From Amycolatopsis viridis (GTDB taxonomy: Bacteria; Actinomycetota; Actinomycetes; Mycobacteriales; Pseudonocardiaceae): a stretch of DNA of 64,000 bases. Location: contig NZ_JAANOU010000001.1 in assembly GCF_011758765.1 (NCBI RefSeq), positions 4,898,001 through 4,962,000 on the forward strand. The letters are read 5' to 3'. The translations under genes and the position numbers were made by a program. The notes beneath the pieces are model-generated. The model saw nothing but the letters and a program-made list of their open reading frames with translations, made no database searches and was not told the DNA's origin. Shown here piece after piece: positions 44,701 to 51,386 of this stretch; position 1 is the first letter of the stretch; each line of letters begins with the position of its first letter.

Positions 44701-44981
44701 GTGATCTCGGCGCGCAGGGCGCCGGCGGCGCGGCGGGACGCGGTGAGCACCAGCAGGCTCTCCGGATCGGCACCACCCTGGATGCGGGCCGCGGCCGCGC
44801 TGGTGATCAGGGTGGTCTTGCCGGTGCCCGGGCCGCCGAGGACCCGGACGAACCCGCGCGGCGCCGCCAGCACCGCCCGCGCATCACCGTCCCAGAGCTC
44901 CGGGCGCGGCTCGGCGACGGGCGGCCGAACCAGCCGCGCGCCCGCCCGGGACCGGGTGCCCTCTCCGCTCACGTCTGGCAT
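41766..44981 (-). CDS. adnA: Helicase-nuclease AdnA subunit
   Basis: A 1071-residue partner of AdnB. I start at ATG 44981; the open frame runs to 45020, with a weak ribosome-binding site in both cases. Walker A GGPGTGKTT is at residues 49-57. Helicase motifs include HVFVDDAQHLDHLQFRLL (Walker B with DD instead of DE) and VAGDPDQAIFSFRGADP. The nuclease domain has LRGRVDRLEHD and VIVDLKTGKT near residue 955. Four cysteines, one in LKKCPLRW (about 827) and three in CDRCPAKGTC (about 1050), form the iron-sulfur staple of AddB/AdnA nucleases. AdnAB resects double-strand breaks with 5' to 3' polarity, for single-strand annealing in mycobacteria. Confidence 0.9.
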   Translation of the reverse strand: MPDVSGEGTRSRAGARLVRPPVAEPRPELWDGDARAVLAAPRGFVRVLGGPGTGKTTLITSAAAARIQGGADPESLLVLTASRRAAGALRAEITRRVTARESGGLPRTIREPIVRTVHSYAFSLLRLQAGLQDVPAPRLLSSPEQDVVVRDLLAGDLAQGAENWPEQLRPALAVPGFAEELRDLLLRAAERGLGPEDLVKLGRRKDRPEWVAAGLFWRQYEEVTVLQGAGGNALGAPGSPALDAAELVASALVELEGDPDLLAREQARIRHVFVDDAQHLDHLQFRLLRLLGTAAEDFVVAGDPDQAIFSFRGADPNLLTRADADGARTVTLTRTHRMSLAVHEAVRKLGATLPGANRHRAISVDPGSEPGEVKVRLLPTPSAEASWVADQLRRAHLIDGVPWSDMAVLVRSPARSLPVLQRAMRAAGVPIASAAEELPLARQPAVRPLLAVLRVAGDPDLLDADTAEMLLASPLGGADPLALRRMRRGLRRLELAGGGERSSDELLVEVLRDNDKLGGLAEGEAAPIRRVGGLIAAARAAIERGAGVEQVLWDVWRDSGLQKRWVRLSARGGTLGAQADRDLDAVVALFHAAGTYVDRLPRASVAAFADYLSAQNIAGDSLAPVAMRGAGVSLLSAHGAAGREWTVVAVANVQEGSWPDLRLRGSLLGVERLVDLLSGLEEETVSATAPILAEERRLFYLAAARAKRTLLVSAVIGEDEQPSRFVDDLEANTADESGLDSRVKPPGRSLVLAELVGDLRRAVCDPEVEPERRARAARQLARLARAGVPGAHPDSWYGTVEPSTHAPLYATGDVVRISPSTVETLKKCPLRWLIERHGGSDPAQLAAITGTLVHELAQAAAGGMDEEGLRRALDEAWARVDAGAPWFSRRERNRVEQMVRNFLAWLETSRHELRQMGIEQDIEVELPVGSDGLLVKLRGRVDRLEHDRDGRPVIVDLKTGKTVVSAADAELNPQLAAYQLSVLLGAFGDARRPGGAKLVYLAKSHNRTGAAVREQPALDEESGREWLELVRKVAASATGPEYDATENPDCDRCPAKGTCPLRPEGRQVTGP

Positions 44982-45040
44982 GGAATCACGACGGACCGAC
45001 AGAACCACGCACCGGCACACCCTGGCGGTAGTTTGGTCAC

Positions 45041-45328
45041 GTGGACGAGGAGCTGCACGAGCGGGTGCGCGAGGTGATCGCCACCGTGCCGCCGGGGAAG
45101 GTCGCCACCTACGGCGACATCGCGGCCGTCGCCGGAGCCCCGTCGCCGCGGATGATCGGCCGCGTCCTGTCCGAGGACGGCGCCGACCTGCCGTGGCACC
45201 GGATCCTGCGCGCCAACGGCACGCCCGCGCCGCACCTCGTGCACCGGCAGCTGGAGCTGCTGCGGGCCGAGGGCGTGCTGGCGGACGGGCAGAAGGTGGA
45301 CCTGCGCACCTACCGCTGGCGGCCGTAG
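45041..45328 (+). CDS. Alkyltransferase-like protein (MGMT family, ATL)
   Basis: A 95-residue protein starting at GTG 45041, divergent from adnA. It matches the C-terminal domain of O6-alkylguanine-DNA alkyltransferase: IATVPPGKVATYGDIAAVAGAPSPRMIGRVL and LPWHRILRANG. The alkyl-accepting Cys of the PCHR motif is replaced by Trp (PWHR), the mark of ATL proteins, which bind alkylated guanine without repairing it and hand it to nucleotide excision repair. The neighbouring order with adnAB recalls Rv3204. Complete and of normal length. Confidence 0.9.
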   Translation: MDEELHERVREVIATVPPGKVATYGDIAAVAGAPSPRMIGRVLSEDGADLPWHRILRANGTPAPHLVHRQLELLRAEGVLADGQKVDLRTYRWRP

Positions 45329-45350
45329 AGCCGCCGGCCCGGCCCCTGGG

Positions 45351-46160
45351 TCACCGGGTGCCCAGTTCCGCCACCAGCAGCTTGACCAGCGCACCGAGCC
45401 GCTGCCGCTCGGGTTGCCGCGTCGGGATGCCCGCCTCGGTGAATGGTGCCGCGGTCACCGGGCCGACGCATGCGCACACCACGTCCCCGCGCAGTGCGCG
45501 CACCAGCTCGTCGTAGCTGCCGCGCTCGCGGGCCAGCCGCAGCAGGTTCGCGCTGGCCGGGGCGCTGGTGAACGCCAGTGCCCGCACCGCGCCGCCGAGC
45601 ACCCCGTCGAGCAGTTCGTGTGCCGGGCGCAGGTCGGCGGGCCACTCCCACCGGTACGGCTGCACCTCGGTCACCCGCGCCCCGGCGCCGCGCAACGGCT
45701 CGGTGTGTTCCGGCAGCGGCGAGCCGTGCAGCTGGACCGCCAGCCGCGCGCCGGTCACCCCGGCGGCCAGGATGTGCCGGAACAGCTCGCGGTTGCTCTC
45801 GCCCGGCGCGGCCCACTCCTCGGTCAGGCCCATCCCGCGCACCGCACCCGCGCCTTTCGGTCCGCGGACGAAGATCCGGGCCCGGCCCAGCGAGGCGAGC
45901 AGCTCGTCGCGCAGCCCCCAGCCCTCGGCGGCCTCGATCCAGCCGCGGAACCCGGCGCCGGTGGTGACCGCCAGGAGGTCCAGCGGCTCGGCCAGGACCT
46001 CCTGGGTGGCCGCGCGCAGCCGGTCATCGCCGGACAGCGGCACGATGTGGATCAACGGCGCGTGCCGCACGGTCGCGCCGTGCCGTTCCAGCGCCCCGAT
46101 GAACTCGCCGGCCCGCCGCTCCGCGGTCACCCCGATCGTGACGCCACTCAGCTCACCCAT
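45351..46160 (-). CDS. Uroporphyrinogen-III synthase-like protein, stand-alone
   Basis: A 269-residue HemD-fold protein starting at ATG 46160, overlapping the stop of the WYL regulator by 8 bp. It has the two-domain HemD layout: GVTIGVTAERRAGEFIGALERHGATVRHAP, LAVTTGAGFRGWIEAAEGWG, LAVQLHGSPLP, LAFTSAPASANLL and VVCACVGPVTAAPFTEAGI. HemD closes the tetrapyrrole ring to make uroporphyrinogen III. It is clearly paralogous to the larger HemD protein at 49927-51039 but lacks the winged-helix tail. Coupling to a WYL regulator, not to haem genes, leaves its physiological role open. Confidence 0.75.
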   Translation of the reverse strand: MGELSGVTIGVTAERRAGEFIGALERHGATVRHAPLIHIVPLSGDDRLRAATQEVLAEPLDLLAVTTGAGFRGWIEAAEGWGLRDELLASLGRARIFVRGPKGAGAVRGMGLTEEWAAPGESNRELFRHILAAGVTGARLAVQLHGSPLPEHTEPLRGAGARVTEVQPYRWEWPADLRPAHELLDGVLGGAVRALAFTSAPASANLLRLARERGSYDELVRALRGDVVCACVGPVTAAPFTEAGIPTRQPERQRLGALVKLLVAELGTR

Positions 46161-47118
46161 AGATCGCACCCATCCGGCCGACGGCCGCCGCCACCTGGTC
46201 GCGCAGGTCCGCCGGCTCCAGCACCTGCAGCTCGGGCCCGAACCGCAGCAGCTCGCCGAGCGCGGGCGCGCCCGGTTCGACCGGCAACTCCACGCGCAAC
46301 CACCCGTCCTCGTCCGGGGTTCCGCGGCACTCGCGCAGGGCGCGGGCGCCGACCGCCCCGAGGTAGAACGGTACGAGGTCGCGGCCCAGCGGGGACAGCC
46401 GCACCACGGCGACGCGCGGGTACATCCGCCGCTCGAACTGCTCGGACCACTCCCGCCAGTACCCGGTGAGGTCGAAGTCCGCCGGGCGCTCGAACACCGC
46501 TCCGGGTTCCACCGAGAGGATGCGGGACACCCGGTAGGTGCGGATCGCCCCCTCGCAGCGGGCGGCGAGGTACCAGTTCCCGGCCTTGAGGATCAGCCCG
46601 AGCGGCTCCAGCACGCGGTTCGTCTCGCTGTGGTCCCACCGCTGGTAGCGCACGGACACCCGCCGCGAATCCCACACCGCCTGCGCCACCCCGGCCAGCA
46701 GCGGCAGGCTTTCGATGCCGCGGAACCAGCCGGGCACGTCGAGCACGAACCGCTCGGCGACCTTCCCCGCGCGGCTGCGCAGTTCCTCCGGCAGCGCGGC
46801 GTACAGCTTGAGCTGCGCGGCGGTCAGCACCGTGCCCAGGCCCAGCTCGGCGGCCGCGTCCGGCAGCCCGGCCAGCGGGAGCGACTGGGCCTCCTCCCCG
46901 GTCAGGCCGGTCAGGCGGGTGCGGTAGCCGTCGAGCAGCCGGTAGCCACCGGCCCGGCCGCGCTCGGCGTAGACCGGCACACCGGCGGCCGACAGCGACT
47001 CGATGTCGCGGTACACGGTCCGCACCGACACCTCGAGCTCCGCGGCCAGCTCGTCGGCGGTCATCCGGCCGCGGCTCTGCAACAGCAGCAGCACCGACAG
47101 CAACCTGCTCGCACGCAT
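46153..47118 (-). CDS. YafY-type WYL-domain transcriptional regulator
   Basis: A 321-residue regulator starting at ATG 47118. The N-terminal HTH_11 domain (residues 2-60) reads RASRLLSVLLLLQSRGRMTADELAAELEVSVRTVYRDIESLSAAGVPVYAERG. The WYL domain (about 135-215) has QRWDHSETNRVLEPLGLILKAGNWYLAARCEGAIRTYRVSRI, followed by a WCX-type C-terminus. WYL proteins sense ligands, often single-stranded DNA or small molecules, and repress neighbouring genes. It diverges from a DUF3224 gene with two adjacent palindromes between them, so autoregulation and control of DUF3224 are likely. Confidence 0.85.
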   Translation of the reverse strand: MRASRLLSVLLLLQSRGRMTADELAAELEVSVRTVYRDIESLSAAGVPVYAERGRAGGYRLLDGYRTRLTGLTGEEAQSLPLAGLPDAAAELGLGTVLTAAQLKLYAALPEELRSRAGKVAERFVLDVPGWFRGIESLPLLAGVAQAVWDSRRVSVRYQRWDHSETNRVLEPLGLILKAGNWYLAARCEGAIRTYRVSRILSVEPGAVFERPADFDLTGYWREWSEQFERRMYPRVAVVRLSPLGRDLVPFYLGAVGARALRECRGTPDEDGWLRVELPVEPGAPALGELLRFGPELQVLEPADLRDQVAAAVGRMGAIYG

Positions 47119-47125
47119 GGGTCCA

Positions 47126-47157
47126 GTATTCCGCGAATACCTGACAGAAGATGTCAG
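47126..47157. promoter_or_regulatory. Two abutting palindromes, probable WYL operator region
   Basis: GTATTCCGCGAATAC at 47126-47140 (arms GTATTC/GAATAC) is directly followed by CTGACAGAAGATGTCAG at 47141-47157 (arms CTGACA/TGTCAG). They fill the 61-bp gap between the divergent WYL and DUF3224 starts. One or both may bind the WYL regulator. Confidence 0.7.
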
Positions 47158-47179
47158 TTCGAGGTCGCACAGTGGGGAC

Positions 47180-47572
47180 ATGACGAACACTTTCACCATG
47201 CGCAGCTGGGACGAGAAGGTCGTGAGCGGCCCGGGGGACGGCCCGCGGTACGCCCACGCGCACGCCACCTTCACCTACTCGGGTGTCATCGAGGGCGAGT
47301 CGGCGTGCGACTACCTGCTGTACTACCCGGGCGAGGGCTACACCGGCAGCACGCAGACCGCGCCGGGGTTCGAACGGATCGAGGGCACCGTGGACGGCCG
47401 GAAGGGCAGCTTCGTGATCCGGCACGAGGTGGCCTACGGCGCCGAGGGCATCCAGGGCACGTTCACCGTGGTCGAGGGCTCGGGCACCGGCGAGCTGGCC
47501 GGGATCACCGGCAGCGGCACGATCGGCGGGGCGAGCGAAACCGTGTCCTACACCTTCGACCACCGGTTGTGA
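47180..47572 (+). CDS. DUF3224 family protein
   Basis: A 130-residue beta-rich protein starting at ATG 47180, preceded by GTGGGG. Typical DUF3224 features are FTMRSWDEKVVSG, HATFTYSGVIEGESACDYLLYYPGEG, GFERIEGTVDGRKGSFVIRHEVAYG and GTGELAGITGSGTIGG, suggesting the allene-oxide-cyclase-like barrel of the family. No catalytic function is known. It is transcribed away from the WYL regulator, and the next gene starts within its stop codon (TGATG), so both probably respond to that regulator. Confidence 0.8.
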   Translation: MTNTFTMRSWDEKVVSGPGDGPRYAHAHATFTYSGVIEGESACDYLLYYPGEGYTGSTQTAPGFERIEGTVDGRKGSFVIRHEVAYGAEGIQGTFTVVEGSGTGELAGITGSGTIGGASETVSYTFDHRL

Positions 47573-48693
47573 TGCTGGAGGTCGATCGCGAGCAGGTGCT
47601 CGCCCACCGGATCGCGGCGCAGGGACTGCACCGCGAGGAGGCGGACGCGGCCGCGCTGGCCGTGTTCGACCTCGGCCTGCAGAGCACGCAGCGCGACACC
47701 GCGGCGATCTCGCTCGCGGCGCGCCTGCCCGGCCCGGTCACCGAGGAGTCCTTCGCCGACGATCCGCGGTTCGTGCTGGCCTGGACGCACCGCGGAGCGC
47801 CGCACTTCCACCGCGCCACCGAGATCGGGCAGGTCACCGCCGCGCTGGTCCCGCTCGGCGAGGACGACGCGATGGCGCGGATGGGCTGGCAGCGCAAGCA
47901 GGTCGAGGCGGCCGGGATGAGCGCCACCGACAGCCTGTTCACCGCGGCGAAGGCGATCCGCAAGGTCGTCACGCGCACGATGACCAAGGGCGCGGTGAGC
48001 GAGGCGGTCACCAGGATCATCCCGGACGGGTTGTCCTACTGGTGCCGCGGCTGCCAGGCCACCCACATCCTGGAGCAGCTCATGCGGCTCGCGGCGATCC
48101 ACGGCGGCGCGCGGCTGGAGGCCGCCGCCCAGCCCGCGACGCTGGCGCCGCTGACCGGCCGTCCGCGGATGCGCACCACGCCGGACCCGGCGGCCGCGAC
48201 CGCGGTCGTCCGCGACTACCTGCGGCTGCACGGCCCGGCCACGCCGTCCGAGGCCGCCGACTTCGTCGGCACGAAGGTGGCGGTGGCGCGGCGGATGTGG
48301 CCGGACGATCTGGCGGAGGTGCGTGTGGCGGGCCGCACCGCGTACCTCCCCGAGTCCGATGTGGACGCGCTGGCGGACCCGCCGGAGCCGGACCTGGTGC
48401 GGTTGCTGCCACCGTGGGACCCGTTCCTCCAGTCGCGGGACCGGGCCCTGCTGGTGCCGGACCGGGCGCGGCAGAAGGAGGTCTGGCGGATCCTCGGCAA
48501 CCCGGGTGCGCTGCTCGCCGGCGGCGAGGTGGCCGGCGTGTGGCGGACCAAGGGCAGCGGCCGGAAGCGGCTGGACTTCACGATCACCGCGTTCGATCCG
48601 CTGCCGCCCCCGGCACGCGCGGCGGCGGAAGCGGAAGCCGAGCGCGTCGCGGCGGCTCGTGGTTTCGCGGACCTGCGGATCACCTGGTCCTAG
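47572..48693 (+). CDS. Winged-helix DNA-binding protein (AlkZ/YcaQ-like)
   Basis: A 373-residue protein starting at ATG 47572, one base into the DUF3224 stop. It belongs to the HTH_42 group, with LGLQSTQRDTAAISLAARL, FVLAWTHRGAPHFHRATEIG, YWCRGCQATHILEQLMRLAA and LPPWDPFLQSRDRALLVPDRARQKEVWR. Related proteins include AlkZ and YcaQ, DNA glycosylases that unhook interstrand crosslinks or protect antibiotic producers from alkylating products. The QxD/QxQ catalytic motif could correspond to the QSTQRD segment near residue 38. Its end overlaps the ArsR-VOC gene by 4 bp. Confidence 0.75.
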   Translation: MLEVDREQVLAHRIAAQGLHREEADAAALAVFDLGLQSTQRDTAAISLAARLPGPVTEESFADDPRFVLAWTHRGAPHFHRATEIGQVTAALVPLGEDDAMARMGWQRKQVEAAGMSATDSLFTAAKAIRKVVTRTMTKGAVSEAVTRIIPDGLSYWCRGCQATHILEQLMRLAAIHGGARLEAAAQPATLAPLTGRPRMRTTPDPAAATAVVRDYLRLHGPATPSEAADFVGTKVAVARRMWPDDLAEVRVAGRTAYLPESDVDALADPPEPDLVRLLPPWDPFLQSRDRALLVPDRARQKEVWRILGNPGALLAGGEVAGVWRTKGSGRKRLDFTITAFDPLPPPARAAAEAEAERVAAARGFADLRITWS

Positions 48694-49208
48694 GCCGGGG
48701 TGGCGATTTGGATGAGGTTGCCGCAGGTGTCGTCGAAGACGGCGGTGGTCACCGGGCCCATCTCGGTCGGCTCCTGGGTGAACCGGACGCCCAGGGAGCG
48801 CAGCCGCTCGTACTCGGCGCGCACGTCGTCGACCGTGAACATCGTGAACGGGATCCCGTCGGCGACGAGCGCGTCCCGGAACGGCTTCGCCGCCGGATGA
48901 CCGCTCGGTTCGAGGAGCAGTTCGGTACCTTCCGGGTTGTCGGGTGACACCACGGTGAGCCACCGCGCCCCGCCCGCGGGCACGTCGTGCTTCTTCACGA
49001 AACCCAGGCGGTCTCGCAGCACCTCGACGTGCTGGAGGCCGCCGGACTGGTGGAGATCAGGCGAGACCGCCTGCCGCGACGACGTGAGGCCGTGGTTGGT
49101 CGCCAGCCGGCCGCAGATCTCGAAGAGCGTCTGTCCATCCCGGACGGTCAGTTCGTCGAGGATCGTCCGCCGGGTGGGATCGGCCAAGGCCTTGAAGACG
49201 TCACCCAC
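48690..49208 (-). CDS. Rearranged ArsR-VOC fusion with an inverted internal segment
   Basis: A 172-residue open frame from GTG 49208. The N-terminus VGDVFKALADPTRRTILDEL, then LFEICGRLATNHGLTSSRQAVS, is a typical ArsR winged-helix start. The C-terminus from GFVKKHDVPAGGARWLTVVSP to GNLIQIATPA is a typical VOC/glyoxalase end. Between them the sequence reads PDLHQSGGLQHVEVLRDRL, which fits neither family. The opposite strand at 49018-49060 encodes QHLDVLEAAGLVEIR, exactly the missing recognition helix, and 13-bp inverted repeats bound the segment. The usual ArsR end and VOC beginning, about 60 residues, are also absent. As it stands, neither DNA binding nor VOC metal binding should work. Confidence 0.8.
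   Translation of the reverse strand: MGDVFKALADPTRRTILDELTVRDGQTLFEICGRLATNHGLTSSRQAVSPDLHQSGGLQHVEVLRDRLGFVKKHDVPAGGARWLTVVSPDNPEGTELLLEPSGHPAAKPFRDALVADGIPFTMFTVDDVRAEYERLRSLGVRFTQEPTEMGPVTTAVFDDTCGNLIQIATPA
49005..49073. repeat. 13-bp inverted repeats bounding an inverted 43-bp segment
   Basis: CAGGCGGTCTCGC at 49005-49017 and its exact reverse complement GCGAGACCGCCTG at 49061-49073. Flipping the 43 bases between them restores an ArsR recognition helix in the minus-strand gene without changing the frame or adding stops. Confidence 0.9.
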
Positions 49209-49219
49209 GGCGTCACGAT

Positions 49220-49239
49220 AGGCAAGTCGTCGCTTGCCT
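49220..49239. promoter_or_regulatory. Palindrome upstream of the ArsR-VOC gene
   Basis: AGGCAAG, a 6-nt gap and CTTGCCT, centred about 22 bp before the GTG start at 49208. It is a likely former autoregulatory operator. The site is intact although the DNA-binding helix of the gene is disrupted. Confidence 0.6.
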
Positions 49240-49240
49240 G

Positions 49241-49930
49241 TCAACCCGGCGCGTCCCCGGTGAGAGTGAACTGCCGCCGCGCCCGCCGGTAGCGGGCCAG
49301 CACCAGGCCCACCACATCCGGGTGCACGCCCAGCGGGTCCGCGACCACGTCCGCACCGGCGTCGGCCACCCTGCGCTGGAACAGGCCCGGCGCCAGCAGC
49401 CACGACGCCACCGCCACCCGACGTCCGCGGGCCCGCGCGACGACGTCGGCGATCGCCGGCCGAGCCGTGGCCGCGTAACCGACCTGCACGGAGACGCCGA
49501 GCAGCGCGCCCAGCGTGTCCGCGGCGAAGCGCACCTCGGCCAGCGCACCCGGGTCGCTGGATCCGGCCGCGGCCAGCACGACGGCGTCACCTGCGCGGTA
49601 ACCCGCCTGCTCGAGCCGGTCCCGCAGCACCCCGATCAGTTCCGGCGCCGGGCCGAACGGTTCGGCCACGACGGCGTGGCGGTGCCGGCTCGCCGCGATC
49701 TGCGCCGGAATGTCCGTGCGCACGTGGTAGCCGGACGCGAGGAACGCCGGGACGACGACCGCCTGGCAGCCGCGCACCGAGTCCAGCACGGTCGTTACGT
49801 CGGGCTGCCGGACGTCGGCATAGGCCACCCGCACCGGCACCGGTGCCGCGGCCCGCACCCGGTCCGCCAGTTGCTCGATCACCCGCGCCCCCCGCGGGTC
49901 GCGGGTGCCGTGGGCCGCCAGCACGATCAT
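49241..49930 (-). CDS. Sirohydrochlorin chelatase (CbiX/SirB family)
   Basis: A 229-residue protein starting at ATG 49930, overlapping the HemD-type gene stop as ATGA. It has two CbiX half-domains: IVLAAHGTRDPRGARVIEQLADRV with the first metal-binding His, QAVVVPAFLASGYHVRTDIPAQIAASRHRH with the second, and a second repeat beginning VVLAAAGSSDPGALAEVRFAADTL. The enzyme inserts iron (or cobalt) into sirohydrochlorin. In this operon the product would be siroheme, the prosthetic group of NirB. It is the last gene of the nitrate operon. Confidence 0.85.
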   Translation of the reverse strand: MIVLAAHGTRDPRGARVIEQLADRVRAAAPVPVRVAYADVRQPDVTTVLDSVRGCQAVVVPAFLASGYHVRTDIPAQIAASRHRHAVVAEPFGPAPELIGVLRDRLEQAGYRAGDAVVLAAAGSSDPGALAEVRFAADTLGALLGVSVQVGYAATARPAIADVVARARGRRVAVASWLLAPGLFQRRVADAGADVVADPLGVHPDVVGLVLARYRRARRQFTLTGDAPG

Positions 49931-51039
49931 CGTTCCACCGCCAGCCGGTATCCGCGCTTCACCACGGTCTGCACGAGCCTCCCTTCGCCGAGCGAGGTGC
50001 GCAGCCGCCCGATCGCGGTCTCCACCGCGTGTTCCGCGCCGCCCCCGGGCAGCGCCGAGGCCAGCTCCCGGCGCGACACCACCCGCCCCGGTTCGCGGGC
50101 CAGCGCCCGCAGCACCGCCATCGGCGCGGGTGCCACCTCGCACAGCTGACCGTCCACAATGGCCGCCTGCCCGCGCAGCTCGAGGCACCGGCCGGCGGCG
50201 CGCAGTTTCGGCGACCGCTCGGCCAGGGCCTGCGCCACCACCCGCGCGAGCGCCCCGATGCGGGCCCGCTCGGGCTGGACCGCCGGGATCCCGGCCGCGG
50301 CCAGCGGTGCGGCCGTGACCGGGCCGACGCACGCCACCAGCACCCGGTGCGTCAGCGCGTCGACCAGCCCGGCCAGCCGCCCGGTGCGCCTGGCCACCGC
50401 CAGCGTGCTCGCCGCCGCCGGTGCGCTGGTGAACGGCAGCGCATCGACCGCACCGTCCAGCACCGCGTCGATCAACCGGTCCAGCGGGCCCGGATCGGCC
50501 GGCCCGACCCAGCGGTAGACCGGCACCTGGATGACCTCGGCCCCGGCCTCCCGCAGGGCCTCGGCGAAGTACGGCAGCGGCTCGCCGTGCAGCTGCACCG
50601 CGATCCGCCGGCCCGCCACGCCGGACTCCAGCAGGTGCTGGAGCAGCTCGGCGCTGCTCTCCGACGCCGGCGCGTAGCTCTCCGACAGGCCGGCCGCCCG
50701 GATCGCGCCCCGGGCCTTCGGGCCGCGGGCCAGCAGTGCCGCCGTGCCGAGCCGGTCGACGAGCTCCTCGCCCAGCCCCCATCCCTCGGCCGCCTCGACC
50801 CAGCCGCGGAACCCGATCCCGGTGGTCGCCACGACCACGTCCACCGGTTCCGCCAGCAGCCGTTCGGTCGCGGCGCGCAGCTCGGTGTCGTCGGCGAGCG
50901 GCACGATCCGGATGGCCGGCCCGTACCGCACCGTCGCACCCTTGCGCACCAGCAGCGCGCCGAGCTCGTCCGCGCGGCGGGCCGCGGTGATGCCGACCGC
51001 GAACCCGGTGAGCGGCAGGGTTCCGGAAGCCTCGATCAT
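49927..51039 (-). CDS. Uroporphyrinogen-III synthase with C-terminal winged helix
   Basis: A 370-residue fusion starting at ATG 51039, overlapping the nirD stop as ATGA. Residues 1-265 form the HemD domain (FAVGITAARRADELGALLVRKGATVRYGP, VVATTGIGFRGWVEAAEGWG, IAVQLHGEPLP, VLVACVGPVTAAPLAAAGI). Residues 280-370 form an OmpR/PhoB-type winged helix: APMAVLRALAREPGRVVSRRELASALPGGGAEHAVETAIGRLRTSLGEGRLVQTVVKRGYRL. The same fusion occurs next to nir genes in mycobacteria (Rv0260c, as I recall). It may feed siroheme synthesis, regulate the operon, or both. Confidence 0.85.
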   Translation of the reverse strand: MIEASGTLPLTGFAVGITAARRADELGALLVRKGATVRYGPAIRIVPLADDTELRAATERLLAEPVDVVVATTGIGFRGWVEAAEGWGLGEELVDRLGTAALLARGPKARGAIRAAGLSESYAPASESSAELLQHLLESGVAGRRIAVQLHGEPLPYFAEALREAGAEVIQVPVYRWVGPADPGPLDRLIDAVLDGAVDALPFTSAPAAASTLAVARRTGRLAGLVDALTHRVLVACVGPVTAAPLAAAGIPAVQPERARIGALARVVAQALAERSPKLRAAGRCLELRGQAAIVDGQLCEVAPAPMAVLRALAREPGRVVSRRELASALPGGGAEHAVETAIGRLRTSLGEGRLVQTVVKRGYRLAVER

Positions 51040-51386
51040 GCTTGGAGGTACACCACGCCCTCGACCACCCGCACCGGGTAGGTGCGCACGGCCACCGTCT
51101 CGTCGTCCAGGCAGTACCCGGTGGCCAGCTCGAACCGGTGCTTCAGCATGGGCGACGCGACGTGCGGCACGCCGCGGACGTCACCGACGATCCCCCGCGA
51201 CAGCACGGCAGCCCTGGTGAACGGATCCATATTGGACAGGGCGTGTACCTCGCCGGTCGCCGTGCGGAAGATCGCCACCTGCCTGCCGCCGGGCAGCAGG
51301 GCGGCCACGCCGCGGCCGGGAACGAGCCGGTCGACCGGGCAGATCTCCACGACGCCCGTCGCGTGCTTCTCCTCCACCGCGGTCAT
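51036..51386 (-). CDS. nirD: Nitrite reductase small subunit
   Basis: A 116-residue Rieske-like protein starting at ATG 51386, overlapping the nirB stop as ATGA. Landmarks are VEICPVDRLVPGRGVAALLPGGRQVAIFRTATGEVHALSNMDPFTRAAVLSRGIVGD and SPMLKHRFELATGYCLDDETVAVRTYPVRV. As is usual for NirD, the Cys/His cluster ligands of true Rieske proteins are lost (NMDPF in place of the first pair). NirD partners NirB in NADH-dependent reduction of nitrite to ammonium. Confidence 0.9.
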   Translation of the reverse strand: MTAVEEKHATGVVEICPVDRLVPGRGVAALLPGGRQVAIFRTATGEVHALSNMDPFTRAAVLSRGIVGDVRGVPHVASPMLKHRFELATGYCLDDETVAVRTYPVRVVEGVVYLQA

